This document shows, one piece after another, positions 38,701 to 53,240 of a stretch of DNA of 64,000 nt (position 1 is the first letter of the stretch; the number at the start of each line of letters is the position of its first letter). The stretch is taken from the NCBI GenBank assembly GCA_022113835.1, contig JAILWY010000005.1, positions 8,326,501 to 8,390,500 of the forward strand, in the 5' to 3' direction. This stretch comes from Atopsyche davidsoni (taxonomy: Eukaryota; Arthropoda; Insecta; Trichoptera; Hydrobiosidae). The translations under genes and the position numbers were made by a program. The notes under the pieces were generated by a model, which saw only the letters and a program-made list of their open reading frames with translations, made no database searches and was not told where the DNA came from.

Positions 38701-41700
38701 CCAAGAGGGCAAGAAGCTGTGATGCGAACAAACTTGGTTGGTCATGTTTGAACTAACTTTTTATTCAAAGCCTTGTATTAAGTTATCGAAGATTTAGGCA
38801 TATTTATAAACAAAAAATATAATACCAAACATTATTAAATTAAGATTCCCTGTGTTTTTTAAATATTTTAAAAAGTTCATCATTTACTTACAATCTAAAG
38901 GATACTTTAAATGAATTAAAAATACTACATTGCAGACTCATGTTCCTTTGGTCTTGGATAACGAGGTTTTGTATGAAATAATAAGTCACAAAGACTTTCC
39001 CTTGTATTATACATACGGAAAAAGTTGTTTTTTTTAATTTTGAAGGAATAAATATATAGGTTTCATATTCATCCTTTCGCTTATTTTTTTTTACTTTCAA
39101 GACATATTACTTATAAAAACATATTGATTTTTTTCAATGACAAGATAACTTTTTTCAGATGCTAAAGTATAATTCTTTTAACCGATACATTAATCTGGTT
39201 GGCCCGTTTTTCTTAAGTTAAAATCACCGTGAAAGCTATCTTTAACTTTGCAAATCTCCTCAAAGAAACTTTTTTGTATAAAAAAGCCTATAATATTCTG
39301 TGTGTGTAATAGGTTTTGTGAAGTTTGAATTTTCCTTTATTTTTGAGCTAAGAAAACACGAGGCTTTGGGTAGGTCTAGAGCGTTGTGTTGAATTAATTA
39401 TGTAAATCGACAGTATAACTAGCTGAATCAATATTGGATAAGAGGTTTTGTTTTCACTTCATTAGGCACTTGAGTGCTATCTCAAATTAATTTAGAGATT
39501 TAATTAACTTTTGATACCAGTGCTTTTTCAATTAAAGTGAATAAATGTATGATTGCCATAAGTGCTTTTAAAAAATCCATATTTAATGTATAACAAATAA
39601 ATATTTTAATTCAAGTACAATATCTTAGAATAATTAAAATATATTCTTTTACTTGTTTTAATACAATATTGTAGGGTTTTTTTTAACATCACCGCATAAT
39701 TAGGTTATAATACAGGAGTACTTTAAAACTGTTTTAATGCCAATTATTACTTTTATTTTTTATTATGAATAAAGGTGGATTGTTCTTTGGCCTATTGACT
39801 TCTTACTTGATTTATATTAATAGTCATTAGGAAGTATATTTATTATTTGATGAAAACATCAAAAGATAATAGATAAAATTTAGACCAAGTAGTTAAACAA
39901 TGATTTATACTAAGCAGTTTAATTAATTTTTTTTTATTAGCAAAATTATTAATTAAATACGTTCCCATAGCATTGAAAAATATACTACGCTCTTAATTTA
40001 AGCGTCAGTTAATAATCAATAGTAAATAATCAAAGTTGTATTTCTTTTTTAAATAACAAATATGATATCAATTAAACAGAATATATTTATACTAAGCGTA
40101 CCAGTCATGGTAATATTCAACGTGTTTCTCCATTACTTTGGAACTTTGAGTTTAGCTGAAACTGAGAAGAGACAAGAATTTATATTTAATGTAAAGAAGA
40201 AAGCAGACTTGGTTGTATTGTAAGCCTACAATATTAAACTATAGCCAGAGTGTGCCAAAACCAGACCCGTTTGCCGTCTCCTCCCCTAATTTTCATACGT
40301 CTCCCACTCCCTTGATTGATAGTGACTTAATATGAACTAAACAATTTTATCATACTTGTTTATTCATACACCTACTATTTGGATCGTATACACAAAAAGC
40401 ATTAATAACGGAACAAAATTTAATATATGATTAAATTTTAATCAAACGTGGTTAGTTTATTTACTGAGACTATAAGAAATTCAAGATAAATATAACAGAC
40501 ATGAACTAGAACTAAGGTAAATACTTCCTGACAGAAAAAAAAATTTCACTTACTCGTTGTTTCAATGAAAAGAATATTTTTATACTGAAAGTAAGCTAAT
40601 ATAAAAAAAAAACAAAGTATTCTTGGCATGGTAATTTTTTTTCGAGAAATAAGTGGAATTTGTAAACAAAAGTGTCAAAAAACTAGATACTAGATAATTA
40701 GTTAATTTAAATCCTTGCTCAGTTGTAGAGTTCATGCCCCTAAAGTCAAAAAGTGTGATTTTTTTATATTCAACTCAATTTTTTGCTCAAAATTATAGTC
40801 TCTCGTGTTATTTAAAACCATGTGTTTACTGTTAACACTTAAATTTAATAAGCGATTTTTAAAAATTCCCCCATTAATAACAAATAATATCAATTTATAA
40901 TAAAACACAATGAAGCTATTTTCAGTAACAAGAATTTTACTAAACGTGAAGTTCCGCACAATATACGAACTGTACAATTAGAATTGTATAGAAGCTCACA
41001 ATACAATTAAACTAACAATTTCAACTCCCGTATCACTGCACTAAGCACACAAAACTTCTTAGGCACATTTAAATCCGGTCACTAGACCTTATTTTAGACT
41101 ACAAGAACCTTAAACCCTTCTACAGTATTTAAGGGTACATCGTAGCGGGCCAGTTTCATCACGCACTATTTACCTTTACGAACTGAGTCCATTATTTACA
41201 AAAACCTTTCCCCCCTGGTCTCACCAGACCCTGTAAAGTCTACCCTAAGTTCTTTGATGCTGCGTTTTCAATCGTTATTTGGTTATTTAAGTGTAGTGTT
41301 AATGAGCTTAAAGGGGAGTTTTGTACAAAACACAACTTCCGAAGGTTTCTTATTTATAGCCCTTTTGTTCTCTCCCGTAAATGGTCACAATTGTAATTTT
41401 CTTCAAAAAGCAATCTTTTTACAAATAGCCTCATTTAAGACAGTAAAGATCTTATCTAAAAAAGACACTTGAAGTTAAGTTTTCCTTTTCGAGTAAATGT
41501 ATTTAAATTTGTAATACCTCCAAAGCACCTTGTATTCACTTAGTTGCAAAAAATATTTTAAGAGATTCTTTTAAAATATAATTTAGTTTTATTTAAATAA
41601 GGTTCTTCGGAATCTTCACAGAAGCGATTGAAAAGCTATTAAAAAATAACTTTAATCATTCAATGTTTGGCTTTTTTTTTATTTCGTTGTGGATTAAAAA

Positions 41701-42616
41701 AAAGACAATGATAGTTTATCAAGTATTGTGTAAAAAAAACATTTTTCAAAAATGTTTTCAGACATTTTTAATAAAAACTTATCAGTTGATAAACCTTAAT
41801 CACTTTAGGTTTTTGGTTTATAAATTAAAGGTAAAAAAATATACGACAACTTGGTGCATGGGCGTTACGGATATTATTAATTGTTAAACGTTTTGAAAAA
41901 GTTTATCTGCAGCTGAGGCCATATTTAAAGATTATAAACATGATTTAAGTACGGTTTTTTTAAAAAAATAATTATTAAAATACGACATAATATCCAAGAA
42001 TCAAATTTTTACAAATATAACGACCGTAAAAATCTATAATAACACATATAAAATCCAAATTGTTTAAATATTCTTATGTTTAGCAACTTCATAAGTAATT
42101 CAGTCTGATCACACACTTGTTCCCATTCTCTGACAATCTTCTCGTTAAAAATTAATATCTCTTCAAATAGCAGAGTGCACGGGACTAATGGCGTTAGTAA
42201 GAATCTTCATTAACGCCGGCAGTAATCAGCAATGCGCTACAAGAATGGCCGCTCGTTCAGGAAGTGTAATGTAATAAGTAATAAACTATATTAGAAGAGT
42301 TAACAATGAAAGTTCATGCTTTCAATATCATCTTCGATACCTAAAACATAATTATTACATGATATGCAATTATTATTTTTTTTCAAAATATATTTACGAA
42401 ATAGTGATATTTGTTTGAACCATGAATAATTCATATTATAATCACTAATATATTAATGCATTTTAGCGTGCAATGTTTTGATACTATTATGTTAATCACC
42501 ACAAGCATTGTTTTTTTTTCATTTATAATTTCATTCATAATAGTAATGATGGTCATATTTATTATATGTTAAAAGTTGAGTTTTACAATTATTGATTATA
42601 AAAAACTGCAAATATG

Positions 42617-42639
42617 AAAAAAAAAAAAAAAAAAAAAAA
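42617..42639. repeat. A homopolymer, 23 bp
   Basis: Longest homopolymer in the window. No recognisable retroelement body was found next to it. Confidence 0.9.
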
Positions 42640-45600
42640 CTCTTTCAACTAACATACCTTATAAATTGTTTTTCTAGTTGCTTCTATTATGCAATAATTA
42701 ATAGTAAAATACTTAAAATATTTGTACAAATTGTTATATACATACCTTGAAAAATAACGAGCATGCTAGCATGCGTTGTTATTTGCCTTTAATTAGTTTA
42801 ACGTTTATCATAAAAAATAAGCGCTTTAAAAATAAAGTAAATAATAATGTACCTTCCATATTAAATATTCATTTATAAAAATGTAAAATAAATATAATAT
42901 ATATTTTGGCGTCCAGTTTTTAATGAATATGAATAAAATAAATTTTTAATCAACTTAAATAAAACATTCATTAATATGACTGTTTTTGTGTTTTAAATAA
43001 TTATGTCAGAAAAATCTGTGATCGCTTTCCTCATTGATATCATTTATTCTCTCCACTTACGGAAGTGGATTGCTTTATTTTTTTGGTTACAGCAAATGCT
43101 ATCTGAGTTTTTATCGCGGCCTATTATGCCGCCAGAGAATGTTGTAAAAAATCTCCCGAGTTATTTCACTTGAGTTTATTCAGCGCTAAGAAGAATATTG
43201 ATGTAGAAAATTACATATTAAAATATTCAAATCCGCTAAGTGCGATTTGGAAATACGTTTTCATTTTTTAAAATGTCACATGCTATGCTAAGGTTTTTTT
43301 TGACAAATGAGACCCAATTTTAAAAATAGAGGACTATTTTTTAATTTTTTGTTTGTATGGTGTATCAGAAACATACAAATAAATTACGCTTCTCTCGGTT
43401 GGCTTGATAGTTTACTGATTAGAGTAATGATTTTTGATCAAGAGATTTTTATTTCAATACCCGTCCATGTAAATGGACAAAACATTTTCGTGTGTTTTTG
43501 CAATTGAATTGCAGTTAGTATATTGAAATTATGAATGTAGTGATTTTATTTGCTTGTAACTCATTTTAAAAAACCCTCCAGCAGATGTGGCGCCGGCAGC
43601 GCGGGTTGTTTCTCTCCGTATTATTTTACGAGTAACGGCGCTTCATTCTGCAGAATTTAGAATGCAAATAGAGAAAACAGGCTTTGAAAGCAGCTGCCTA
43701 ATCTTGCAACACTGTTGCCCCTCGCCCGGAACACAGGCTGCACTGCCATTATCACAGACTGCTGCGAGAAGCGCAAGGATCTATAGGCTTATGGGGTGCA
43801 GTTGACTATAAGGAATTCTTGAAGGAGTAAAATAAATACAACACTAATTTTCATTAAATTCTCAACACATAAAAAAAAAATTGTTTATTGAACACTGCGT
43901 TGTATGCGAATTTTATTGCAGCAACATTAATTCATATAATACTAGATTGAGTTTGAGTAAATGGACACTCCTGCAAGTTTTTAAAATGGTAATAAACTCA
44001 TAAAATTTGGCACAGAAAACTACGGAGATGCATGGTAAATTTACTAAAACGACCCAAATAGAAACGGAATTTTCAAATCTCATAAGTAGTCATAACTTTA
44101 GTTCTAAGATATCTTTCTGTAAAACTTTCATAAATCTCTGAAATCCATTTTTCAGAGCATTACCTCGGAAACCGTTTCTTTTTCAATATTGAGATTGCAC
44201 GACAAAACTTTTTGAGGGCTTTGGAACGGAAAGGAGATTTCAGATTGGATCTCTCCGCGCGGAGGATCCTAGTGCAGTTGACGGTGACGGCGAGCAAACG
44301 TTGAGCATAATTCCATATTGGCTACTGTAAGACGAAATATTGCAAAGTGTTTTGATGGAAACCTTATCTCTTCTGCAGGATCTCGCGCATGATTGATCAA
44401 ACTTGTTAACTTGGGAAAGGATTCAGGTTTTTATTAACGTTCTTGCGGCTGAGGCTTTGCTGCCTCCGAAGTGCACTTAACCGTGCATAGTTGTGTTACG
44501 TAACAATTTTGTTGGTTTATTTTTTCTACGTCATTTTCTATATTCTGTAACAAAATAGTTACCTCTTTAAAGTAGTTTCTCGGTACGGTATATGTTTTAG
44601 GAATTCTTTAAAGCCTTAAAATATTTACTAAAACAATGAATGTTGCTGTTATATATTTTATACAATACTTTTTAAATAAAGACACATCTTTTTGGATGAT
44701 ACAAGTAAGAAATATCATTGACAAAACAAAGTTTAAATTCAAACACAAGTTTTATCGTCCATGTTTTAATTTTTAACTAGTAAAGTTGTTTTTATAAAAT
44801 CCTCAATTTAACCATTTTAGTGGAAAGTACTAATAATTACATTATAGTTATTAAAATATCTTTACATATTAATCAATGTCTTACTATCTCTTACTTCCTT
44901 TTTTATTATTATTGATGATTAAATAATGTTTATTTTGCTTTGTTTGGTGAAAATATAAATAAGTACGCGTTAAAATGAGTTTTTTATTTATCAGCAATGT
45001 GAATATGAAACATGCTATCCGAGAAAAGGTTTTCGCACGAGAAATATTATACCTACGAGAGAACATTCCCTTTACATTCAAACGTATGACTACATTTCGT
45101 GACAACTCATTCTTAGAGGACAGAATAATACCTCACCCTGGCCTTCCACTACCTGAAGGCTTTGATTCCTGGTTTATTTGTTTTCCTCCAACGAGCGAAA
45201 GCGAAGAGATGTAAGCGTAAAAAAATAATCTTCAGGTTTATCGGAAGACTTTCTGTCTTAGCCCGACTGTAAAACGAGATTTCCCTACAAGGGAGCAGCA
45301 ACACTATAAAAGGGTTGTTTTTCACGTGGACCGCTAAAAATGTTTTATGTATTGGTCTTGGGGTGGTTATCGGTTCTTTGTTCTTGAAAGTATTGTTGGT
45401 CAAACGAAGCATTTTTGGTTTGAGATCAAAAGCCGTTATGTCGATCGGTAAAAATCTACATTATAAATATTTATTTTTATAAGTATTATCACGCATATAT
45501 TAAATAGAAAAAGGTTAAAGATACAAATTATATTACCGCAATAAAAAAATATTTAGAAGTGACTACTGTTTGCTGAGAAATAGAAATTTTGTTGGCCATG

Positions 45601-48600
45601 CAAAGCCTACAAATAAAATTTCAAAAATAACTAATGACAATTCTTTCATAATTTGTACGTATTTATTTTTTTACGAAAGAATGGTTAAGGTTTTAACAGA
45701 AACTTAACATACAAAAACTGTTGAGTATGAAGTTATATTTTTAAAATATATTAGAAAACTTGATACTATTTAAAAATATTAGCAGATGTCGACTTATCAG
45801 TAAAGATATCAAACAAAAATGGCCAAAGAAAAAGAACACCTCAGTTTCTTATAAGTGGTTAAAACAAAGTAGATCTCTTTTAATAATTTTATTTGCTGAA
45901 TATATATTAAAGTTATACTTAAGTCTCATAACTATTCAAGGTTTCAAAGTTAGATTAAACAAAGAACCTACCCGGTATACAAACTCAAAAAGTCTTCTGT
46001 AAGGTGTTCTAATGAAGATGAGCAAAGTATAAGTTTGTTCATTCAAGCAATTAAACATTATCAAAGGAGTACGATCCAAATTAACTTTCAACGTGAACAT
46101 TGTTCACGCCGGATGTGCCTGCCGACAAAGCAATTAATATTTTGATAAACAGAAAATTACCAGTAAGTTTACTGCGAAGTCGACAAATAATCACGTTTCT
46201 AATAATACTCATCTATTAAAACAAGAATTCTGCGTCAAAGAGATCCTTCACAAATAACTATCACTCAATTTTGCTATTAAACTACAACTTATATCAAAAA
46301 TTAGATGCTTAATATACGATATTCTTCTCATTCAACTAAATTCTTTAGTCTTTTATCAGCATTTTTGAATTAAGTGAAAGAATTCAATCGCTTTTGTATT
46401 TAATTCTTAAAAAAAATTTGTTGCCTTTTGGAAGTGTTTTAGCTAATAAAGAGTGTATTGATTAATATTTAATTTTTTCAATTATGTTTGTTTGACGATT
46501 GCCATATTTATCAAATATATACATTATAATTTGTAGGTATACTTTTTTCTGAAGTAGTTACGTTATGCAATGCTAAATAAAATAAATCAGTTTTGCTCTG
46601 TGTTATTTAAATTTAAGTCTGGAAATTTAACAATTATACACTGCAAAATATATTTATATAACAAAGAAATTTGCATTGTAAACGGTCGCTTGTCTCATCG
46701 GAATACACGAGGCACTTAAATAATTCATAAGAATAATTTTAAAAGCTGAAGAACTTGTCGGTTTGGGGACCTTTTCTCTGACCTCAGGCCTACATTTTAT
46801 TACCAGCAGGAAGACCCACATATTTTAGTACTGTAACAGTAAATTCCCTTTTTTACTGTGACTACCTTGACAAAGAGAAGCTCTGGAGAAAGATTGTGTC
46901 TGTATTCACATCCAAACAATATTTATTTCTTCTCGTGTTTACATACGAAAATCCTGTATAAATGAAAAACAAGTGTATGGTTTTTTTTAAAGTTAACAAT
47001 CGAAACATGGGACAGTGAGAGCAAACACAAAAAATCCTAACCAATTTAGCATTCAAAAACATATATCCTGAACTTTCATATATATTTAACCCACCAGATC
47101 AATTTGTATCTGTAACCGGTCTAAATCCACCAACTCATTATATAAATATCATTTTTTATTAAATTTATTGATTTATTATCATTATTGTTATGAAAGCTCT
47201 CTATATATTATGTAAGAAATTACATATCAAACAGACGAAAAGTCAATATGATATTTTTAAACAACACACATTTGTTAATATTCAAAATATAAAATTATTT
47301 AATACAACTAATAATTTAGATGAAATACGTCAATTCGTGATGAATCCAAATAAAATCTAACCAAGAACAACAGAAAAGGTCTGTTATTATTATATAAAAA
47401 ATCATAAATTTAACAAATAGTTTATTTTTTACTTTTACTTTACCTTCTTTAAACTTCCATGTTAAGTTTTAAGATAAGATAACTTGACCACAAGAGCGAA
47501 TCAAATTTATTGATGGAATCAAAAAAATACATACTCATGTTATATCAACCATGATAATATCACATTAGCATATGTTATAAAAATATTATAATTCAAAATT
47601 CACGAAGACGTTGAAATATAGTTGTTTTCACTCAAATTATCGATCAAAACGTTTTGCTTTTTGAAATAGTATGAATGAGAAAAGAATCTTCAAGATTTGT
47701 ATCAATAATACCCTTTACGGTGGTTTAATATTTCACGTTGAAAAATATATTAGAAACTTCGCAGAAAACAAGCACAGCTTTCCTTACAAAAGTTCAACAA
47801 GATTGATTGATTGGACAACTGAGTTGATATAGAAACGTAAACTTCGAAATTTCAAGCTTTAAGTTTACTTCTGGAATTTTTTTTTCTACTGCCACGCTGA
47901 GGTTGGTTTTGTTTATGTTTTGATAAACGAACTTCTGAAAATTTTATTTCTACACATGTTAAAAAAAACTTTAAGCATAAACTTTGTTCTGATAACAAAG
48001 AAGCGAATTTTGTAGTCCAGTTTGAAAGATCATAGTTCAGAAATTCTACATAAAAATCATTTCGTATATTTAAAGCATAAAACATTTCCAATGACCTATC
48101 ACATTTCGAAGCATCAGTTGGGGCCGAAAATTCTCCGGCGTGACATTTCGCGACATTCCCTAAACTTTAATGAAATTCCTCATAAAGTTTTACGTGCGAC
48201 AGAAATCTGGGATCACAGGCAGGGGCACAAATCAGCCCATTCGGAAGCGGGGAATAAAAAGTGATTAATAACGCCTCTCCACAGTAGCGACGTGCCAAGT
48301 CATATTCCTGTAGAAAATGCGAGAAAGATCCGGATCGAGACCTTCCGAGAAACCCGGAGAGCTCACAAAAAGAATTGAGAATATCGAGGTTTACGAGAGG
48401 ATATCACCCGGGACTTCATAGTGCTCCTTAAAATTTAATCTATAATATTTTTTCTGTTCTTTCTTTGCTTGACGAGACACGAATTCTGCAAAACTTTCTT
48501 CAGAGAAAAGAGTGTCATTCTAAGGTATTTTTATGGAACTCTAAAATGCACAAGGGAAGTGGATTTGCTGTTTTTTTCTCAGCTGGAAGATATTGAAATT

Positions 48601-49189
48601 TTCTCTCTTTCTGAGATCTTTGATAAAACCCACTGGGATTCAGAATTTATATAACCCAGGAACTATACTTTTCTATGATAAATATATATTTATTTTAAAA
48701 ATAAATTTAAAAATAGGGTTTTAAAAGTATAAACATGAATTTTTAGTCATTCCACAAATATTTGGCAGACTAATTCTCTAGTTATTCTCATATAAGTTGT
48801 ACTCACACTTAAATGAAAGAATACTATTATACAAGAATCTTAAAAAGTATTAACTTCATTTATGTGTAAAAGATACAATCTTATAAAATTCGACGAAATA
48901 ATTGTGTAAAAAAATGATAATTTTTTTTCATACAACGGCACTCGTAAAATATAACTCGTAAATATATTTTACGCACACATTTCTTTATTGTATGTATTAA
49001 CCGCTCCCTATTGTAAGGTTTATTAGATTCTAATAAAATTTTATTTCTTTGCTGAATATTTTCTAAAAATAAAAATGTATTTCAGTAATTCAAGCAAATA
49101 TATTTTACTTTATCTAATATAAAAATACCTGGTTAGTCAATAAAGCGGTCTTAATAAGCAAAGTATCAATTCCACCTGAGAATATTATA

Positions 49190-49222
49190 AATATATATTT
49201 ATATATATATATATATATATAT
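49190..49222. repeat. AT dinucleotide microsatellite
   Basis: Alternating A/T run with one short interruption near its left end. Confidence 0.9.
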
Positions 49223-52200
49223 CCAGACACGTAGGTATGTTCATGTTATGTACCTTTATTGTCCGAATAATAAAAACAAATATATGATAGCCGTTACCCT
49301 CCCACACAATTGTACAAAATAAACCCAAAAAGCCCAAACTGACGGCTGCCCGTGACACACAATTTAAATAATAGTCGCGTCTCTGATTTTTTTCCCTTCG
49401 CGGGGTCCATTAAATCAAGGAGTCGCTTTCCCATAACAATGGAAGAACAAGAAATTGCCTGGAAGGAAAGAGTTTTACGGAAATAATGAAATAATTGTTT
49501 TAAACAACAATACCAACGTATCCGATGGTAGGCACCAGGTAGGCGGATTCACTGTTTTGTTTGAAATTATTTAATTTAGATTTTTTTTTCCAGTTTTATT
49601 TTTCGAAAAATTAAATAATTATTTTTATTTTATTGAAAAAGAAAATGAATTAAGGTCAGAACCACAAAAGCTTTAAATTAGCAGGCGATTTCAAATGACG
49701 TAACGATTTCTTGAAATTTTTGTTTTTGGGAATATCGTTAGTATAAGATGTAATATTTTTTCAATATTTAAGCCAATCATTAACATTTTATGTGTACAGT
49801 AATAAAACTTTTTAGATCATCTTGAAAATTTCTTCAAAACTTGTATAGTAAAAAATAACAACATATTTTCATTTATTTGGATTGACAATGGATTAAAAAA
49901 TAAATTTATAAAACTCTTAACTGAACTATCACGGTCATTACGGATAGTAAAAATATAACTTATAATTAGTAAATATCATATAAATTTGACATTATCTTCA
50001 CTGAGTTATAATTTTTATCTACAACAAAAATATATATATACTTTCATTCTTAAAATACCAAAAATCAAATTTTATAAATAAAAAAATGCATATTATGAAT
50101 TTTATGACGATAAACTCAAAATATTTTTTTTGATAGTCAAGAGTATTCATTTGTTAATAAATAGGAATCTCAGTTTTTTCTCATCAATAAAATGTCACAT
50201 CAAATGTAACGTTTTGTGGTTTCATATTTCGTGGCAAATTTCTTCTAAAAATTTAATTTACAAGCTTTACTAAATTCAAATCAAAGAGTTTCTGTTATTT
50301 TAAATACAAAAATACGCTTGTATTTCAACAAAACGTTTTTGTTATAAAAATAAAACCAATTTCGGTCTATTATTTTTCCTTAATTTATTTGAAATGTCTT
50401 ATTAAAATATTTTTATTAAGATTAATATATACATTGACTGCAAATTTACAGGGAATTTTTTTAGCAACCGATGATTCAGTATTTAATTTTTATTTTTTGA
50501 AAACCAAAAATAATCATCGTTTAACCACTTAATCCTTGTAACAAAATAGCCACAAGATAGTGAATCTGGGTATTGCTTATTCATACATCTTGATCTACAC
50601 GTGAAATAACACAAAGTCCATCCTCTGGGATTCAGTCTCAGTTGTCTCCGAAGGAAGTCATCAAAAAGTTGGCGGAGCCGTAACTTTACCCCGTAAAACT
50701 TAACGATAGCAGCGAGCCATAACTGCCGAAGAAAACTCACCTAAGAACCGAGCTCATATCCTGCGGCACTAGTCGGCCTCAGTTACACAAGTCAAACTAT
50801 TGTCATTGTGTATTTTGTTAATCAAATAAAATACGAACAGTATGACTAGAAAAAAATTGTCATCTATTAGAGAAATGTTTTGATAAGTTCAGGCAGCAGC
50901 ATCATAAACTGGTAGATCCATAAAAAATCAATCGAAGAAGCTGACGCAAGAGTTATAATTCAAATAGGATACTTGTGCTTCTTGAGTTTTTTAAACAGAT
51001 TTTTACGGAAAATATAATTTTATTTCTAAATACATGTATAATTTTAGGTTGACATTGTTTTTTTACCAAAACAAAACAGGTCATTTATTTTATGTAATAA
51101 ATTAGGGACAGCAGTAACAATATATGTGATCCTGAGTATAATAAACTTTTGTAAAATTTTATTGTATATTGATGACTAAAATGATACATATTTAGTATTA
51201 TTTGTTCATCCTTTGCTATAATACATCTTTTACTGACGATTAACCTGTGTTGTATAATTTGTTATTTTTTTATAATAATTACACGTAAAGATAACTTAGC
51301 GAGGAAATTTTTATTTTTCACATTTAAATAAACAACTTCACATTTAAAAAAAAAATTGACGTTACGTATTTTTTATTTAAAAAAAAACCGAGCACGTTTA
51401 AGCATTAACATAAAGGAAATCATTTATTTTAAAAAAGTTTGTGCAAATAATAATATAACCCAAAAGCAAAAAAAAAATATGAGCATTAAAATTTTCTGTT
51501 TAATATCTACCGACCTTATTATATCAGAGACTATAAACGTGAATATATTTTTTTCATTCATCACAAACAAAAAAAAATAACTTCAAAGGCGTCGAGGAAA
51601 TTTCATTTCTCCCTACATTTAAAAATACACGAGGGTCGGTCGCCGAGATATTTATTGTCATTTCGGATGTTAAAATTACCCCAAATATAATTTGACCGTC
51701 TCTGTTTCATATTTCGTGTTTTTTCCCTAAGGCTTGTGCGCTGTTCCTAACAAAACTTGAAATGGAAGACGTACCTAGTAGCAAATGAAATTAGTTCACC
51801 CGACTTGCACGTGTCTCAGCTACAAGAAGATCTACTAAATGGAAGGATCTTAAAAACAGCCATATTTTCTGGAATTTTTCAAAGGATTTCTTCTGTTTGA
51901 AGTAAAATAGCACTTTAGACAGATACCCTAAAATAAAATCCAAAGCATATTACATATTTTAATACTTTCCTGGTTTACTATTCTTTTAAAAGGATTAATT
52001 AATAAATAAAACAATTTCGAAGTGAATCGTAATTTATGTTATTGAAAATAATAGTTATTATTCAAGAAAACATAGAAAGTTCTAACTTTTTAAGTGAAAA
52101 TTTTTTATTTATATTATAAACAAAAGAAATCCACGAGATCATTCATAAAATAAATATTAAAATTAAATACAAAGCAATTATGGTATTTTTTTGTACAAAA

Positions 52201-53199
52201 AATTTTATGAAAATTTCTAACAATTTTAATATTTATAATGAAATGTCTAACAATGTATCTCAAATTAACCATTTAATTTCAAAAATAGGTATTAAAAGCT
52301 TTCTTATCAAATATATTATTTACATAATTTTAGCCTTTATATGATAGTTACCCGAAAATTCTAAATCTTATCAAAATTATGGTAATAATATTAATAAAAA
52401 TTTATAAGGTACATAAGGTAAACAGGTTTTAAAAAACCTGAGCCAAGCGCCTAGTAATTTATTCAACGAGTTATTCAATCAAAATTCGCCATATCAAAGC
52501 ATACTTTTCTTGTACGTATAGAGTAATACAAGGGGTAATTTAGACACGAAATGGCCCAAGTCTTGTCATAAAACAGTCGTGGAGCCCTCAGCAGTTAGAC
52601 CTATAATAAAGTTATTCTTTTTAAGCTCTACTTATTTTTTTACCAAGCAAAGAGACGTAAACTTTATAATTTCGTTTTTAATAAATCCTCTCTAACCTCC
52701 ACCTTCTGTTGAAATTACACAACCGTTCTAAAAGTAGCTGCTTAGTTTAATTTTAAATAATAAAAATTATGAAATTTTAAAATAAGTACTATTAAAAAAT
52801 AATACTCTTATGATTAAAAATATTGCTAAGTCTTGGGGCTTTATTAAAATGGTGACATATTGATATAATTATACCCTCTCAATAACAGATACAAATTTAT
52901 TATTTTATTCACATCATGCATTCATGGTGCATTACTTTAAATCATTCAAAATAATACAAAAAGGCGAGACTGAAATATATGCCCAGCAGGTTCTCGCTTC
53001 CCCACAAAAATGAAAACAACATTCGATTCCCCGCGCGGAATTACCTTACCGGCCTCGCCTCTATGAGTTTTAATTTAAAAGCCTTATTCTAGAACAAAGC
53101 CTGCTATATATTCCGGCCACAACCTTCCGAGCAAACTGTAAGCTATGAACACCGGCCAGTTTTGTAGACCTCCTTTAGAGTAGAAATCTTCTTTTTTTC

Positions 53200-53240
53200 A
53201 TTCCGACACTCCTTTATTCAGAATATAAGAGTGTCGGAAT
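53200..53240. repeat. Perfect 12-bp inverted repeat, hairpin-forming
   Basis: attccgacactc at 53200-53211 and its exact reverse complement at 53229-53240, separated by 17 bases. No known family was recognised. Confidence 0.7.

Noticed and set aside
43659..43670. Octamer motif atgcaaat in a G+C-richer patch
   Set aside because: An 8-base match is expected many times in a 64-kb A+T-rich window.
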